Shown here: positions 35,001-45,712 of the stretch, piece after piece | Position numbering within the stretch: the first letter of the stretch is position 1 | Layout: every line of letters starts with the position of its first letter | Assembly: GCA_030549775.1 (NCBI GenBank) | Contig: CM060175.1 | Span: 44,207,415-44,271,414 of the forward strand | Direction: 5' to 3' | Length of the DNA: 64,000 nucleotides | From: Tamarix chinensis | Taxonomy: Eukaryota > Streptophyta > Magnoliopsida > Caryophyllales > Tamaricaceae | Translations under genes and position numbers: made by a program | Notes under the pieces: model-generated | Database searches by the model: none | Told to the model about the DNA's origin: nothing | The model's input: only the letters and a program-made list of their open reading frames with translations

Positions 35001-35310
35001 AGTGTCCACAACAGCAAAACGACAAAGATTGTGGATACTATGTATGTAGAGCAATGGATCTGATAGTCCAAAATAGATCGGTCAACATAGATCCAAGCCA
35101 TGTATGTTTTCTTTTCGATATTTTTCCATTAATGAATCATGACATATATGTTTGATACTTGACGTAAGTGCTAACTGTATATTAATCAAAACTTGGGATT
35201 TGTAGTTTTTCACCGATAATTATGCACAAGGCCAGCAATACAATGTTGAAGAAATTGATGAAGTGAGAGAGCAATGGGCCAAGCATGTGCACTCATTCAT
35301 TCGGTATTAG
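32086..35310 (+). pseudogene. CACTA-borne gene ending in Ulp1-type cysteine protease domain
   Basis: Multi-exon gene starting MANKNIDRDSSDEEGKRGP at 32086. Exon 1 ends WQEIT before a gtaaat donor (~32350). Later segments follow ag acceptors at about 32445, 32935, 33138, 33575 and 33958. Recognisable parts: RVFNVPESRKKWLLRH (32446-), LWKKARATRDGYINEYVDVAAKKF (~32980-33053), EHPGRHRGIGLGVTRMS (33210-), and AHGSFVGWPADQIRL (~33790-33832), typical of CACTA-associated plant proteins. The protease module is at 34418-34715, with TEHWVLYAV holding the catalytic His, and 35004-35100, with DKDCGYYVCRAM holding the catalytic Cys. The segment VYVFYSL has Tyr where Ulp1 proteases have Asp. A frameshift and stop near 32600 and a stop at 34106 indicate decay. 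The end is VREQWAKHVHSFIRY. Ulp1 enzymes cleave SUMO; activity here is unlikely. Confidence 0.75.
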
Positions 35311-35604
35311 GTAGAGATCTATATATTCTACATGCATGTTTAGGTTTGTATTTTGTCTAGCTATGTCTTTAAGTCTTCTAAGCTAGATTTATAAACATTT
35401 TGCTTTGGCGTGTAGAGCTACCAAGTTGTGGTATGCCTACTAATTTTGATTCTTGAGTATATATGTCCGGTGTATTAACAAGGCCGGGATTGATTGAAAT
35501 TATGGTGTGATTGTAGATTTGTTATCAATTGATGTTGTTTTACAATGCAGATTTGGTAATTATTTGAACATACAGCTGTGTATATGGGCAGGAACAAAAC
35601 TGCA

Positions 35605-35622
35605 AAAAAAAAAAAAAAAAAA
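35605..35622 (+). repeat. Poly(A) run in CACTA 3' region
   Basis: A run of 20 A (about 35603-35622) lies between the gene's 3' end and the subterminal repeats. It may reflect slippage. Confidence 0.7.
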
Positions 35623-35628
35623 CTGGAG

Positions 35629-35850
35629 TTTTAATAACGGTTTTCATCAGAACCGTTATTAAAACCCTCTTGTTTAACAACGGTTTTTCTCAAAAACCGT
35701 TATTAAACATGCATTTTATGCTCATATTGGCGGGTTTTTTTTATATTTTTTATAACGGTTATGAACCGTTATTAAAGATTTAATAACGGGCGTTTTAATA
35801 ACGGTTGAAAACCCTTATTAAAACTGTAAAATAACCGTTATTAAAACTAC
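35629..35850. repeat. 3' subterminal hairpin repeats of CACTA element
   Basis: Four to five inverted pairs of taataacggtt / aaccgttatta, at about 35629-35664, 35674-35707, 35752-35777 and 35793-35850. They are the same motifs as at the 5' end but more widely spaced and more diverged. Confidence 0.82.
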
Positions 35851-35885
35851 TTTTTGGGGTAGTGTTTGTGTGTGTGTGTGTTACA

Positions 35886-38259
35886 AAGTCAAGGTAAAAT
35901 AATGATCAACAAAAGGAACGCAAGTTGCTAGCTTAAAGTTAAAAAATGATTCAATAAAACCAAAATAATCATAAAGTAAAACTTAAATATTCACCAAGTG
36001 AAACAAAAATAATCAATAACTAAAAATATAATAACTGTTGGCTAAAAGACAATAATCATCAAGTAAAAAGGCAATAATAATCAAATAAAATAAAAATAAG
36101 TAATCTTTAACTAAAATAAGCATTATCTTTAGTTAATAATATTTTTTTAGATCAATTGAAACCAAAATAATCATTAACTAAAACTAAATATTCATCAAAT
36201 TGATCTAAACAAGGCATTGCAATTATAATAATTACCAATTGAAAAGAGTGTGAAAAGAAAAAGTTATTAACCGAAATGGGACAATTATTTTGGGGAATTA
36301 AAATAAAGTTACATAACTCAATTCGAATACCAGCAGCTGTTTGATTTATTTGTTGAATTGTTATATTAGATTGGTTTTTTAAAATAATTTTTTGATTGTT
36401 TAGTTTATCATTGGAAACTTATGCCGAAAATATCAAATGTAGGAAAAAATATTTGATGATGGAATGGTGGTGTCGCATGGTGAATGGTGGACGCAATGAG
36501 ATGGTGGATACGTGTAGTAGACAATTTTTTTTTTCTTTTCCAATTCTACATTTTGGAAGCACCTTACATAATGCACTCGAAGGCGTGGTAAAAATGATTG
36601 CAAATGATGCACGGAAAATGCCTAAAAGAACAAATCACAAGGAATAAACATAAACTTAGACCTAAAATATGATGCTATGGTAATGCTCCAACATATGGTT
36701 GAGCAATACCAGGAAAGAAGAAAATGGAGTAATCCCTCCATTTCGGGAGTAGTACGATATTCAAATCTCACCTTGGGATGCATGTCCATTATTGAGCCAA
36801 AATATGATTCAACACATCAGACTCCAATCTTACTACTCAACATCACCTAATTTATATCTATATAACCGACAATGCATTACCTAATTTGATCTGTCAAACT
36901 TATCTCCGTCCACTTTCACTCAACCAAAAAAAAGACAAATCAATGGTCAGTTGAGAGCGAAGCAACACAACGCACGTGAAGTGAAAAGAAAAAGCACGCT
37001 TTACATAACCACATAATCAAGAAGTTACATGAAGACTAGGATCATTTAGCTCATACCCATAACAGGAGTCTCGGCTCATGTTGAGATTACATGATGAATC
37101 GAAAGAATAAATGAAGATAAGAGTACAGAATGGAGAAAAACGCCCTGTTACATGTAGCAACTAAATTGAACGTTTAAACTCTCAGATAGTACTTTAAGCC
37201 GATGATAATGCCCAATTAATAGAACATGCACTTCAAGTATTATTTCCTTTATATAATACTCGATAAAAATTATTAAATTTCATAATTCTTTCATTACATT
37301 GTTAATTCCTGTCTCGGTCTCCCATTTTATAAAGAATTAGTATCAAGTTACACGTCTTAAATTCTGTATCACCTTTTCAATTTCCACGCAACAATGGTGA
37401 TAATACAATGCTGGAGAGCAATTTTTTTCCCTGATGTGGAATCTTGGAAACTAATTTTTCCAGTTTTCTTTTATATATTGGCAATTCTTGTCTCGGAATC
37501 CCATTTTATAAGGAATTAGTATCAATTTACACATGTTTTAAATACCGTCCCTTCGTGTCAATTTCCATGCAACAATGGTGATGATAAATTAATGGTGTTG
37601 GTTGAGCAAATTTTTGTTTCCTGATGCAGAATCTGGGAAACTAATTTTTCTAGTTTCCTTTTACTACATTGTCAATTTCTGTCTCGATCTCCCATTTTAT
37701 AAAGAATTAATATCAATTTACACGAGTTTGAAATTCTGTATCTCCGTGTCAATTTCCATGCAACAATGGTGATGATACATTAATGGCGTTGGTTGAGCAA
37801 TTTTTCTCCCTGATGTAGAGCCTTGGAAACTAATTTTTCCAGTTTTCTAAAACTCTTTCCTAACAAGCAATTAAAATCAAACACAACAACGAACACGTTT
37901 GCTTCAAATGACATTTTCAGCCTAAAAACAAGAAAACGAGAACAATAACGAACAGACTCCAAGAAAACAAGCATGCTTCCACAACCAAACCAACCCTGAG
38001 CATAAAATCATTTCCAACGTATTTACTATTAATTTTTTATTCTAAAACTCGCTAGCGACGGATGGAAACGCGAGTGATTGAAAATGATTACATACCACCT
38101 ATTTGCAAGTAATCTCAATGATTTCATGTAGTGAGGATCTCATATAAAAATGAAACTAGAATGGTAAAGTTGCAATATAAGATAAAACGTATGAAACAAT
38201 GAACAGAGACATGCTAATAGAATAAACATGAACTAGGATAAAAAACAGTTGATGAGAAA
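35886..38259. other. Non-coding flank between elements A and C
   Basis: AT-rich single-copy-looking DNA. The longest frame (83 codons, 36396-36647) has no recognisable domain. 35900-36240 is rich in aaaataatca words. A three-copy tandem repeat lies at 37301-37855. I see no gene, tRNA or promoter I could defend. Confidence 0.5.
37301..37855. repeat. Three-copy ~185-bp tandem repeat
   Basis: Units start near 37301, 37480 and 37670. Each contains tctcggtctcccattttata, then caatttcca-gcaacaatgg, then ggaaactaatttttc. They are diverged by point changes. The unit is not seen elsewhere in the window, so it belongs to the host flank and not to the LTR families. Confidence 0.85.
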
Positions 38260-39151
38260 TGATGAAATCCCAAATACTCTTAGCAACCTTGCCAAATAAA
38301 ACTTCAATAATCCTATAAAAATAATTAATCATCTTTGAATTTCTACTAAAAGTAGGCATAAAATCATGATCTACTGCTGTGAAGATCTACGATATGTTGC
38401 TGTAAAGATATATTCTAGTTTAAGATTATTATCAATAATAATACCATTGTTGGCCAATTAGCAATTTTTTTATTATTATTTTATCTTGTAATTTGGATAT
38501 TAAGTAGCTAGCCCAAAATTCAGAACCAAACCCAATCTCTACTCTACCTAATCCTTCATTGGCCCACCTTTCCAACTCCGAAATCAACATCCTTTGTTTT
38601 ACATCAATAAAACACAAGCTCACACAAATCCAAGACCATACCCACCAACCCTTAAAGCCCAAACCCAAACCTCTTTGCTGAAGTTACGACTTTGAACATA
38701 TCACACCCACCGGTCGTCTCCCTCCTTGACATCCATTGAACACTCCCTCCCTAAATCATGCCTTCTTCTTCACCCACCAGTCAAGACCACATTTGCTCGC
38801 CATCAATGATGATTTTCACCATTAATCCATCCCTTAATCTCCTCATTTTTTACCGTTGCTCCAACGTTTGACACACTATTTTTTTCGCTAGTTGATGCCC
38901 TATATAAAGCCCTCGATTGATGTACTAAAGACACAACTTTTGACTTTGATTTGTCATGTTATGAAAATAAAGCTTTAAGCTTGATTATTTTCACGGCTTG
39001 CATCATTTATTGTTGGGATTCCAGCAACCTCTGTTATTCTCCTGTTGGAGGATTTATATCTGGCAGTCCCGATCAACGCTATCCCTATTTCCCTTTTGAT
39101 TTCATTTGATATTGTTGAGTTTTGTTTGGAATTCCATTTTGGAATCAATCA
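38260..39151 (+). repeat. Element C 5' LTR (892 bp)
   Basis: Starts tgatgaaatcccaaatactc and ends ttggaatcaatca. It matches 43624-44576 throughout, with small indels; the 3' copy has an extra ~60 bp near 43715. Confidence 0.9.
38901..38909 (+). promoter_or_regulatory. Element C LTR TATA box
   Basis: TATATAAAG in gccctatataaagccctc, repeated in the 3' LTR at 44326-44334. Confidence 0.75.
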
Positions 39152-39153
39152 GC

Positions 39154-39166
39154 TGGTATTAGAGCA
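39154..39166 (+). other. Element C primer binding site
   Basis: TGGTATTAGAGCA, 2 bp after the LTR end. It is the initiator Met-tRNA type with one C-to-T change from TGGTATCAGAGCA. Confidence 0.85.
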
Positions 39167-39384
39167 TCGATCTACTTCCCTCGTGTCCAATCTCTAGTTT
39201 AAATCTTTCTTCTTGTTGAGCCCATTGAACCACATTCGAATATGTTGGATTCTTGTTTTGGTGTTTCAATTTCATTCTTTTTTCACTTCATTTTCCTATT
39301 GAGTTCATCGAATTTTGTTGGATGTGCTTCGATGTTTTTCCTTTGTTGTTTGTAATTTGAAATCTAACTGAACCTATCCAAGTT

Positions 39385-40300
39385 CCCCAGCCAAATAAAC
39401 GTCGGAGATACCCTCACCCTAAACCTGATGTTTTTTCATCTAGTGGATCATCAATCCAAGAACATGCTAGGATGGGTCATCGATCACATCAGATACCAAG
39501 GAGATATGAATGGGAAGGTCAAAACTTGAATAACATCAAATTAACTATTCCAATGTTTAGTGGTATAAATGATCCCGATGCATACCTAGACTGGGAAAGG
39601 AGAATAGAGTTGGTCTCTGATTGCTACAATTAGTCAGATGAAAAAAAGATTAAATTCGCTATTGTGGAATTTACAGATTATGCTATCAATTGGTGGGATC
39701 AAGTAGTTACTACTAGGTAACAAATCATGAGAATCTAGTAAAGGAATGGGATGAATTCAAGGGGCTATTAAGGTGCAGTTTTGTGCCTAGTTATTACTAT
39801 TGAGAACTTTACCAAAAGTTACAAAATTTTACCTAAGGATCTAAAAGTTTTGATGAATATTACAAAGAGGTTGAAACTGCAATGATTAGGGTCAATATAA
39901 TGGAGGATAGGGAGGCTACAATGGCTAGATTCCTTAGTGGACTTAACAAAGAAATTGTTGATAAACTTGAGCTCTAGCACTTTGTGGAAATTAAGGAGAT
40001 GGTCAACTTAGCCACCAAAATTGAGAAGAAAATTAAGAAGCCTAGGACATTAAATCTCGATCCAACTTCAAAACAAATTACCTTAAGAATACTAATTGGA
40101 AATAGCCTCCTAGAAGTGAAGAAAGACGAAGGGTACAATTCGACAACAAAGTAATCCCTCCTAAGGATAAAGGTAAGGGACATGCAAGTAGTAGCTCTAA
40201 CATTGGACATTCAAGGAACATCAAATGATTTAGATTTTTAGGGCATGGTCATATCCCAACCGAATGTCCCAATAAGAAAGTGATGGTGGTTAGACAAATA
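39385..40300 (+). pseudogene. gag: Element C gag with zinc knuckle, decayed
   Basis: The frame around 39475-39720 reads RSHQIPRRYEWEG, KLTIPMFSGINDPDAYLDWERR, IELVSDCYN then a stop, SDEKKIKFAIVEFTDYAINWW, the Gag capsid layout of plant gypsy elements. After stops and a frameshift come SFDEYYKEVETAMIRVN and REATMARFLSGLNKEIVDKLEL (39850-39975). The zinc knuckle at 40226-40267 keeps CX2CX4HX4C spacing. The first Cys codon is now tga (40226), the second is ttt (40235), His is cat (40250) and the last Cys is tgt (40265). The start codon is not clear. Gag forms the particle and binds element RNA. Confidence 0.85.
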
Positions 40301-40479
40301 GGAGAGGTTGAGTCCGAGGATGAGGAACTTATTGATCCCTCCCCTACTTTTGTTGACTCTTATAATGATGATGATGATTCTGATCATGATGAGATATATG
40401 CCTCTGAAGGTGGGCTACTTGTTGTACATTGTGCTTTGAATGTACATGCTAAAATTGATGATGATAAAATGCAATGAAA

Positions 40480-42280
40480 AAATAATTTCCATACTAGGTG
40501 TCGAATTAGTGACAAATTATGTAGTTTGATTATTGATAGTGATAGTTGTGTCAAAGTTGTGCATGCCAGTATAATTAACTAATTAGGGTTTATGGCCAAA
40601 AAGCACCCTCGACCCTACAAACTACAATGGCTCAATGACACTGGTGAGGTAAAGGCCCACAAACAGTTATTACTTACAATTTAGAATGAGGAATATATCG
40701 ACGAGGTATTGTGCGATATCATTCCCATGCACACTAATCATATTTTGCTTGGTAGGACATAGCAGTTCGATAGAAAAGTGACGCATGACGGGTATAATAA
40801 TAGCTACTCTCTTGTCAAGGATGATAAAAAGATTACTCTAATAACTTTGTCACCCAAGCAAGTCCATGATGATTAACTTAAACTGCAAGCCAAATTTAAA
40901 AGCATGAGGGATGAAGTAAGTAATATCTCAAAGACTAATAATGAGGGCCAACATAAACCACTACGTAACTTATTTGCCCAAAAAAGGGACATCTCTTATG
41001 CCTCTTCTAGCAAGTTACTAGTTTATATGCTCATATGTAAGGACTGTTAATCATAGTGACTTCACCTTGCTTGACTCTATGCCTGATAATATGCGCTCTT
41101 TACTTGATGAGTACTCTGACCTCTTTTTAGAAGCAATTCCAAAAGGGTGCCTGGAGATTCTATCCCCAATAGGCATGCTTATAGAGCAAATCCTAAGAAA
41201 GTAAAGGAATTAAAGATATAGGTAACTGACTTACTTGAAAAAGGGTACATTCGATAATCCATGAGTTCCTGTGCTGTGCTAGTGTTGCTAGTTCCTAAAA
41301 AGGACAGAAGTTGGCATATATGTATCAACATTAGATCTGTTAATAAGATTACCGTTAAATATAGATATCCCATTCCTCGTCTAGATAAAATGCTTGATCA
41401 ATTACATGGATTTGTCATACTTTTAAAAATTGACCTGAAAAGTGGGTACCACCAGATTTGCATGAAGACTAGTGATGAATGGAAAATGTAATGCCCTTCG
41501 GCCTATATAATGTACCTAATACCTTTATTCGATTGATGAATTATGTGCTTAGACATTTTATTGGTAAATTTGTAGTTGTGTACTTTGATGATGTTCTTAT
41601 CTATAGCAAATCTTATGAAGAGCACCTTAATCATTTGTGATTTGTTTCGGATATGTTTAAGATTGAACAATTATATGCTAATCTATCCAAAAGCAAGTTC
41701 TATTTAGAATGTGTTGTGTTATTTGATTTGTTGTAAGAAAGATGGTATATCCGTCGATGATGAAAAGGTAAGTACCATATGAGATTGACCTGTGCCCAAA
41801 TCCGTCATAGAAATAAGAAACTTCCATGGCTTGTGTAGCTTCTACCGGAGGTTTGAATGTAATTTTAGTACTATATCCGCTCCCCTTTCCTCTATCATAA
41901 AAAAAGAAATTGGGTTTAAATGGGGAGATGAGTAACAACGTGCCTTTGACTTATTAAAGGAAAAGTTGACTAATGCTACTATTTTATGTCTACCTGATTT
42001 TGATAAAGCTTTTGAAATTAATTGTGACGCTTTGGGAGTAGGTATTGGAGATGTCTTGTCTCAAGAGGGTAAGCCTATCACCTATTTCTGTGAAAAACTA
42101 AGCGGTGCTACTCTTAATTACTCTACCTATGAAAATGAACTGTTTACCATGATTTGAGCTTTAGAGACTTGGCTACATTATATATGGTCTAAAGAATTCA
42201 TCATCTATTCTGACCACCAAGCTCTCAGGTACTTCAAATCTCAACATAAACTAAACAGAAGACAAGCTAAGTGGATCGAG
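40480..42280 (+). pseudogene. pol: Element C protease, RT and RNase H, decayed
   Basis: Protease: LIIDSDSC (40529-40552) has the catalytic Asp codon at 40535, with Asp where a Gly is expected next to the site. Then DEVLCDIIPMHTNHILLGR and FDRKVTHDG. RT: LLEKGYIR near 41231, then [54 protein letters not shown] (41422-41460) and the catalytic [10 protein letters not shown] near 41579-41608. RNase H: DFDKAFEINCDALGVGIGDVL (41996-42058), TYFCEKLSGATLNYSTYENEL and [13 protein letters not shown]. Several frameshifts and stops separate these parts. The gene replicates the element through an RNA intermediate. Confidence 0.88.
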
Positions 42281-43620
42281 TTCATTGAATCCTTCCCCTA
42301 AAGGTGGTGATAATATTGTTGTTGTTGCTCTAAGTAGGCAGTATACGTTGGTTGCTACCTTGGATGCTAATTTGTTAGGTTTTACTTACATTAAAGAATT
42401 GTATGCAACTAATGATGATTTTTCTGAATTATTTAAAGCCTATGAAATTATCGCTGTTGGGAAATACTACCTTGATGAAGGCCTACTTTTTCGTGACAAT
42501 AGACTATGTGTGCCTAAATGTTCTATACGTGAATTGATTATGCGGGAAGCCCATAGTGGAGGTCTAATGGGCCACTTTGGCTGTCTCAAAACTTTGAGTA
42601 TTGTTAAAGAACATTTCTATTAGCCTCACTTTAAACGGGATGTGTAAAGATTATGTGACCTATGTGTGGCTTGTAAACATGCTAAATATAATTCTAAGCC
42701 ACATGGATTGTACACACCTCTTCCATTCCTGAACAACCTTGGGCTGATATTTCCATAGATTTTGTACTTGGGATGCCCATGTCCAACAAAGAAAAAGATA
42801 GCATCATGGTGATTGTCAACCGATTCTCCAAAATGGTACATTTTATTACTTGTCACCACACTAATGATGCTACTACAATAGCTGATTATTTCTTCCAAGC
42901 TATTGTGTGACTACATGGCATACCATGTATTATTGTATCTTATTGGGACGTCAAATTCCTCAGCCACTTCCGGTGAGTCTTATGGGGAAATTTGGGACAA
43001 AGTTACTATTCTCTACTACATGTCATCCCCAGATAGACGGTTAAACTAAAGTCGTAAATCCCACTCTTAGCAACATGATTCAAGCTATCCTGGATAATAA
43101 CATCAAGTAATGGGAGTCTCACTTACCACATGTGGAGTTTGCATACAATCGGACCATCCACTCCACCACTAAGGGGGCTCCATTTGAAGTAGTCTATGGG
43201 TTTAACCCTCTCTCACCACTTGATCATATGCCTTTACCTACAACCGATTATACTAAATTTGATGCAAAAAGTAGGGCCCAATCCATTAGAGCTTTACATG
43301 AGTCGATGGCCAAAAAAGTAAATCAATGCAACCATAAGATGGCAAACACATCAAAAAAACACTACAAGAAGATTATATTCGCTCTAGGATATCTTATGTG
43401 GGTCCACTTATGCAAGAAAGGTTTCCTACTCAAAGGAAATACAAACATTCCCATAGGGGCGACAGTCCCTTTACCATTTTGGAATACATTAATGATAATG
43501 CCTACAAAATAGATCTCCTAGCAAAATGTGGCAATATAAGTGCCACTTTTAATCTCTTTGACCCATCTCCCTTTCTTGATAAAGGATTGGTTTCGGTGAC
43601 GAAACCTTTTCAAGAAGGGG
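42281..43620 (+). pseudogene. pol: Element C integrase, decayed
   Basis: The zinc-binding HHCC region reads REAHSGGLMGHFGCLKTL (42543-42598), then CDLCVACKHAKYNSKPHGLY after a stop. The catalytic core is frame-broken: SKMVHFITC and HHTNDATTIADYFF near 42828-42895, then a damaged second Asp segment. The C-terminal half reads MEFAYNRTIHSTTKGAPFEVVYGFNPLSPLDHMPLP (in pieces, 43132-43240) and, in the next frame, FPTQRKYKHSHRGDSPFTILEYINDNAYKIDL and SATFNLFDPSPF (43410-43570). I see no chromodomain after this. Integrase would join element DNA to the host genome. Confidence 0.87.
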
Positions 43621-43623
43621 GGA
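43612..43623 (+). other. Element C polypurine tract
   Basis: agaagggggga directly abuts the 3' LTR start. It is the plus-strand priming site of Ty3/gypsy elements. Confidence 0.8.
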
Positions 43624-44576
43624 TGATGAAACCCCAAATACTCTTAGCAACCTTACCAAACAAAAATTCTATAATCCTATAAAAAAAATTAATTATCTTT
43701 GTGTTTCTACTTTGCAGGATAATTGAACAAAAAAAAAAAGTTGGCACTAAAAGTAGGAATAAAATCTAGATTTGTTGCTATGAAGAACTACGATCTATTA
43801 CTGAGAATATATATTCTAGTTTAATATTATTATCAGTAATAATAGCACTATTAGCTAATTAGAAATTTTATTATTATTATTTTATCTTATAATTTGGGTA
43901 TTAAGTAACTAGCCCAAAATTGAGAACCAAACCCAATCTCTACTCTACCAAATCCTTCACTGGCCCACCATTCCAACTCCCAAATCAGCATCCTTTGTTT
44001 TACCTCAATAAAACCTAAGCTCACACAAATCTAATACCACACCCACCAACTGTTAAAGCCCAATCACCCATCGACCCTTAAAGCCCAAACCCAAATATCT
44101 TCACTAAATTCATGACTTTGAACATATCACACCCATCAACTATCTCCCTCCTTGACATCCATCAAACACTCCCTCCCCAAATCATGCCTTCTTCTTCTCC
44201 TGCCAATCAAGACCACATTCTCTCACCATCAATGGTGATTTTCACCATTAAGCCATCCCTTAATCTCCTCCTTTTCGATCGTTGCTCCAACGTTCAAAAC
44301 CCAGTTTTTTGGTTAGTTGCTACCCTATATAAAGCCCTCAATTGATGTATTGAAGACACAAATTTCAACTTTGATTTTTCATGTTACGAAAAAAAATCTT
44401 TAAGCTTGATTATTTTCACAGCTTGCATAATTTATTATTGGGATTCCAGCAACCTCTGTTATTCTCTGGTTGGAGGATTTAGATTGGGCGGTCTCGATCA
44501 ATCCTAACCTTGTTTCCCTTTTGATTTCATTGAATATTGTTTAGTTTTTTTTGGAATTTCGTTTGGGAATCGATCA
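43624..44576 (+). repeat. Element C 3' LTR (953 bp)
   Basis: Starts tgatgaaaccccaaatactc and ends gggaatcgatca. It holds TATATAAAG at 44326-44334 and pairs with 38260-39151. Confidence 0.9.
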
Positions 44577-44952
44577 AGAAGTTAAGAGAAAAAAAAAAGC
44601 AATCAATCCATGTTATGGAAAAAAATGAAACATAGGTTTGAATCATGCCCTCCCATTGAAATATTTTAAGAGATTAGTGGATCAAATATTTGATCGCTAA
44701 AATGGAAGTGCCTTCTCGGTTCTTATTTTGAAGAATTATCAAATTCATATGGTTTAAAACATCCAAATATAAATTAAAAATGAAGGATGGAGCCTACTTT
44801 CCATCAAGATGAGAACAAATGCATGCATAAAGATTAAAATTGATCACATGTATGGTACGTTTGATTGGGGATGAATGGAGGTTTATAGAGGTAAATCAAT
44901 TGATTAACTCCATTTAAAAACTAATTTTATTAGCTTTAACCATGTGAATCAA
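44577..44952. other. Short flank between elements C and B
   Basis: AT-rich sequence, continuous with the flank left of element C. tacgtttgattggggatgaa near 44848 looks like a possible MITE edge, but I find no partner end. No gene. Confidence 0.45.
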
Positions 44953-45704
44953 TGTAATAACCCACACATTTATGTAATGGTTGGATGAGAAATTTTGACA
45001 AATTTTAGGCCTTTGATTTAATTTAATGTTATGATTTTATTTGGAATAAAAATTGATTTGAAATCATGTTGGAAAATGAGGTTTATTAAGTTTTATGGGC
45101 AAACCCATTGATGGGTTCTATGAAATGATATACTAGTTTTCTGTTTTACCCAAATTGAATTCCTTAACCAAACAGGTCGACTTGCTAGATGAAACTAATA
45201 GACAGGTGGATGAATAGTCAACTAGTAGACCAAAACCAATCGGCTAGTTTGTCAAGCTAGTCATATTTTTTGAGTTGAATTTTTATAAAAAAATTCTTTT
45301 GCATTAAAATGGAACCTTACCAACTTATATCAATTGTCCCTAAAAGATTCCTAACCATTTTTATTATGTGTTTAACCTAAAATATTACCTCAATTTGCTT
45401 TGGAGGTTGATTGAGATACGTCAGGGAGAGAGATGACCTCAACCAATTGTATTCATCTTCCTCTCTCCTCTACCTAATTCTAAGATTGATTTCTTTGATC
45501 TTAGATGTGCTTCTGAGTAGCTAGAATATTCCTTCCACACTGACCTCCCTTTTCACCTTTGTTTAACTTGAGCTCCCTAGAGTCCCAAATTGAGCTTAGG
45601 AGACTAGGTCACCAGATCCATCTGTTCTAATGGAATTCAAATGGTCACAAGTAGGGTTTTGAGTTGCCTTCTGAACAATTTGTATTTTTTTTCAATTAGT
45701 TGGC

Positions 45705-45712
45705 TATAAATA
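45705..45712 (+). promoter_or_regulatory. Element B LTR TATA box
   Basis: TATAAATA in ggctataaataactc, about 750 bp into the LTR. It is conserved at 58429-58436 (agctataaatagctc) in the 3' LTR. Confidence 0.7.

Larger units (their letters stand above)
30527..35864 (+). mobile_element. CACTA (En/Spm) transposon, 5338 bp
   Basis: The left end reads cactactaggaaaa and the right end ggggtagtg, giving CACTA-type inverted termini. The target duplication is ttt (30524-30526 and 35865-35867), the 3-bp length of this superfamily. Both ends carry many subterminal inverted motifs of taataacggtt and aaccgttatta. The interior holds one intron-containing gene ending in a Ulp1-type protease (32086-35310). 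I see no TNP2-type transposase, so the copy is probably non-autonomous. It interrupts element A's 3' LTR and is thus younger than element A. 30883-32085 holds a GC-richer leader-like stretch (30900-31200) and an AT-rich, intron-like region with (TA)n and (CA)n. Confidence 0.92.
13692..35885 (+). mobile_element. Ty3/gypsy chromovirus-like element A, with nested insertions
   Basis: 5' LTR 13692-17071, tRNA primer site, gag, protease, RT, RNase H, integrase with chromodomain, and 3' LTR 26947-35885. Flanking duplications are aactc (13687-13691) and aagtc (35886-35890), 4 of 5 identical. Removing the solo LTR (18148-23186) and the CACTA element (30527-35864) with one duplication each leaves about 11.8 kb with LTRs of 3380 and about 3600 bp. 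Gene order (integrase after RT) is Ty3/gypsy. The C-terminal chromodomain, YVADPSHV motif and long LTRs suggest the Tekay/Del chromovirus lineage (inference). Every reading frame carries stops or frameshifts, so it is inactive. Confidence 0.9.
26947..35885 (+). repeat. Element A 3' LTR, split by CACTA element
   Basis: Starts tgaaatgccccaaaaat and ends gtgtgttaca at 35885. It matches the 5' LTR block by block up to the CACTA insertion at 30526. After the CACTA element only about 18 bp of LTR remain. Net length is about 3600 bp, longer than the 5' LTR because the module region (29430-30300) is complete here. Confidence 0.88.
38260..44576 (+). mobile_element. Ty3/gypsy element C (6317 bp), complete but decayed
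   Basis: LTRs at 38260-39151 and 43624-44576, a Met-tRNA primer site, gag, protease, RT, RNase H, integrase and a polypurine tract in order. Flanks are agaaa (38255-38259) and agaag (44577-44581), 4 of 5 identical. It is unrelated at the LTR level to elements A and B, and compact. Motifs such as FDRKVTHDG and [11 protein letters not shown] with NDNAYKIDL and SATFN fit the gypsy pol type common in plants; I do not assign a lineage. There are many stops and frameshifts. Confidence 0.92.

Noticed and set aside
36396..36647. 83-codon open frame in the non-coding flank
   Set aside because: No recognisable domain, no splice or promoter support, and expected by chance at this length.
43715..43745. 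Possible small insertion in element C 3' LTR
   Set aside because: The extra ~60 bp relative to the 5' LTR lacks inverted ends or a duplication; a simple deletion in the 5' LTR is as likely.
44840..44950. Possible MITE edge (gtacgtttgattggggatga)
   Set aside because: No matching inverted end or flanking duplication was found nearby.
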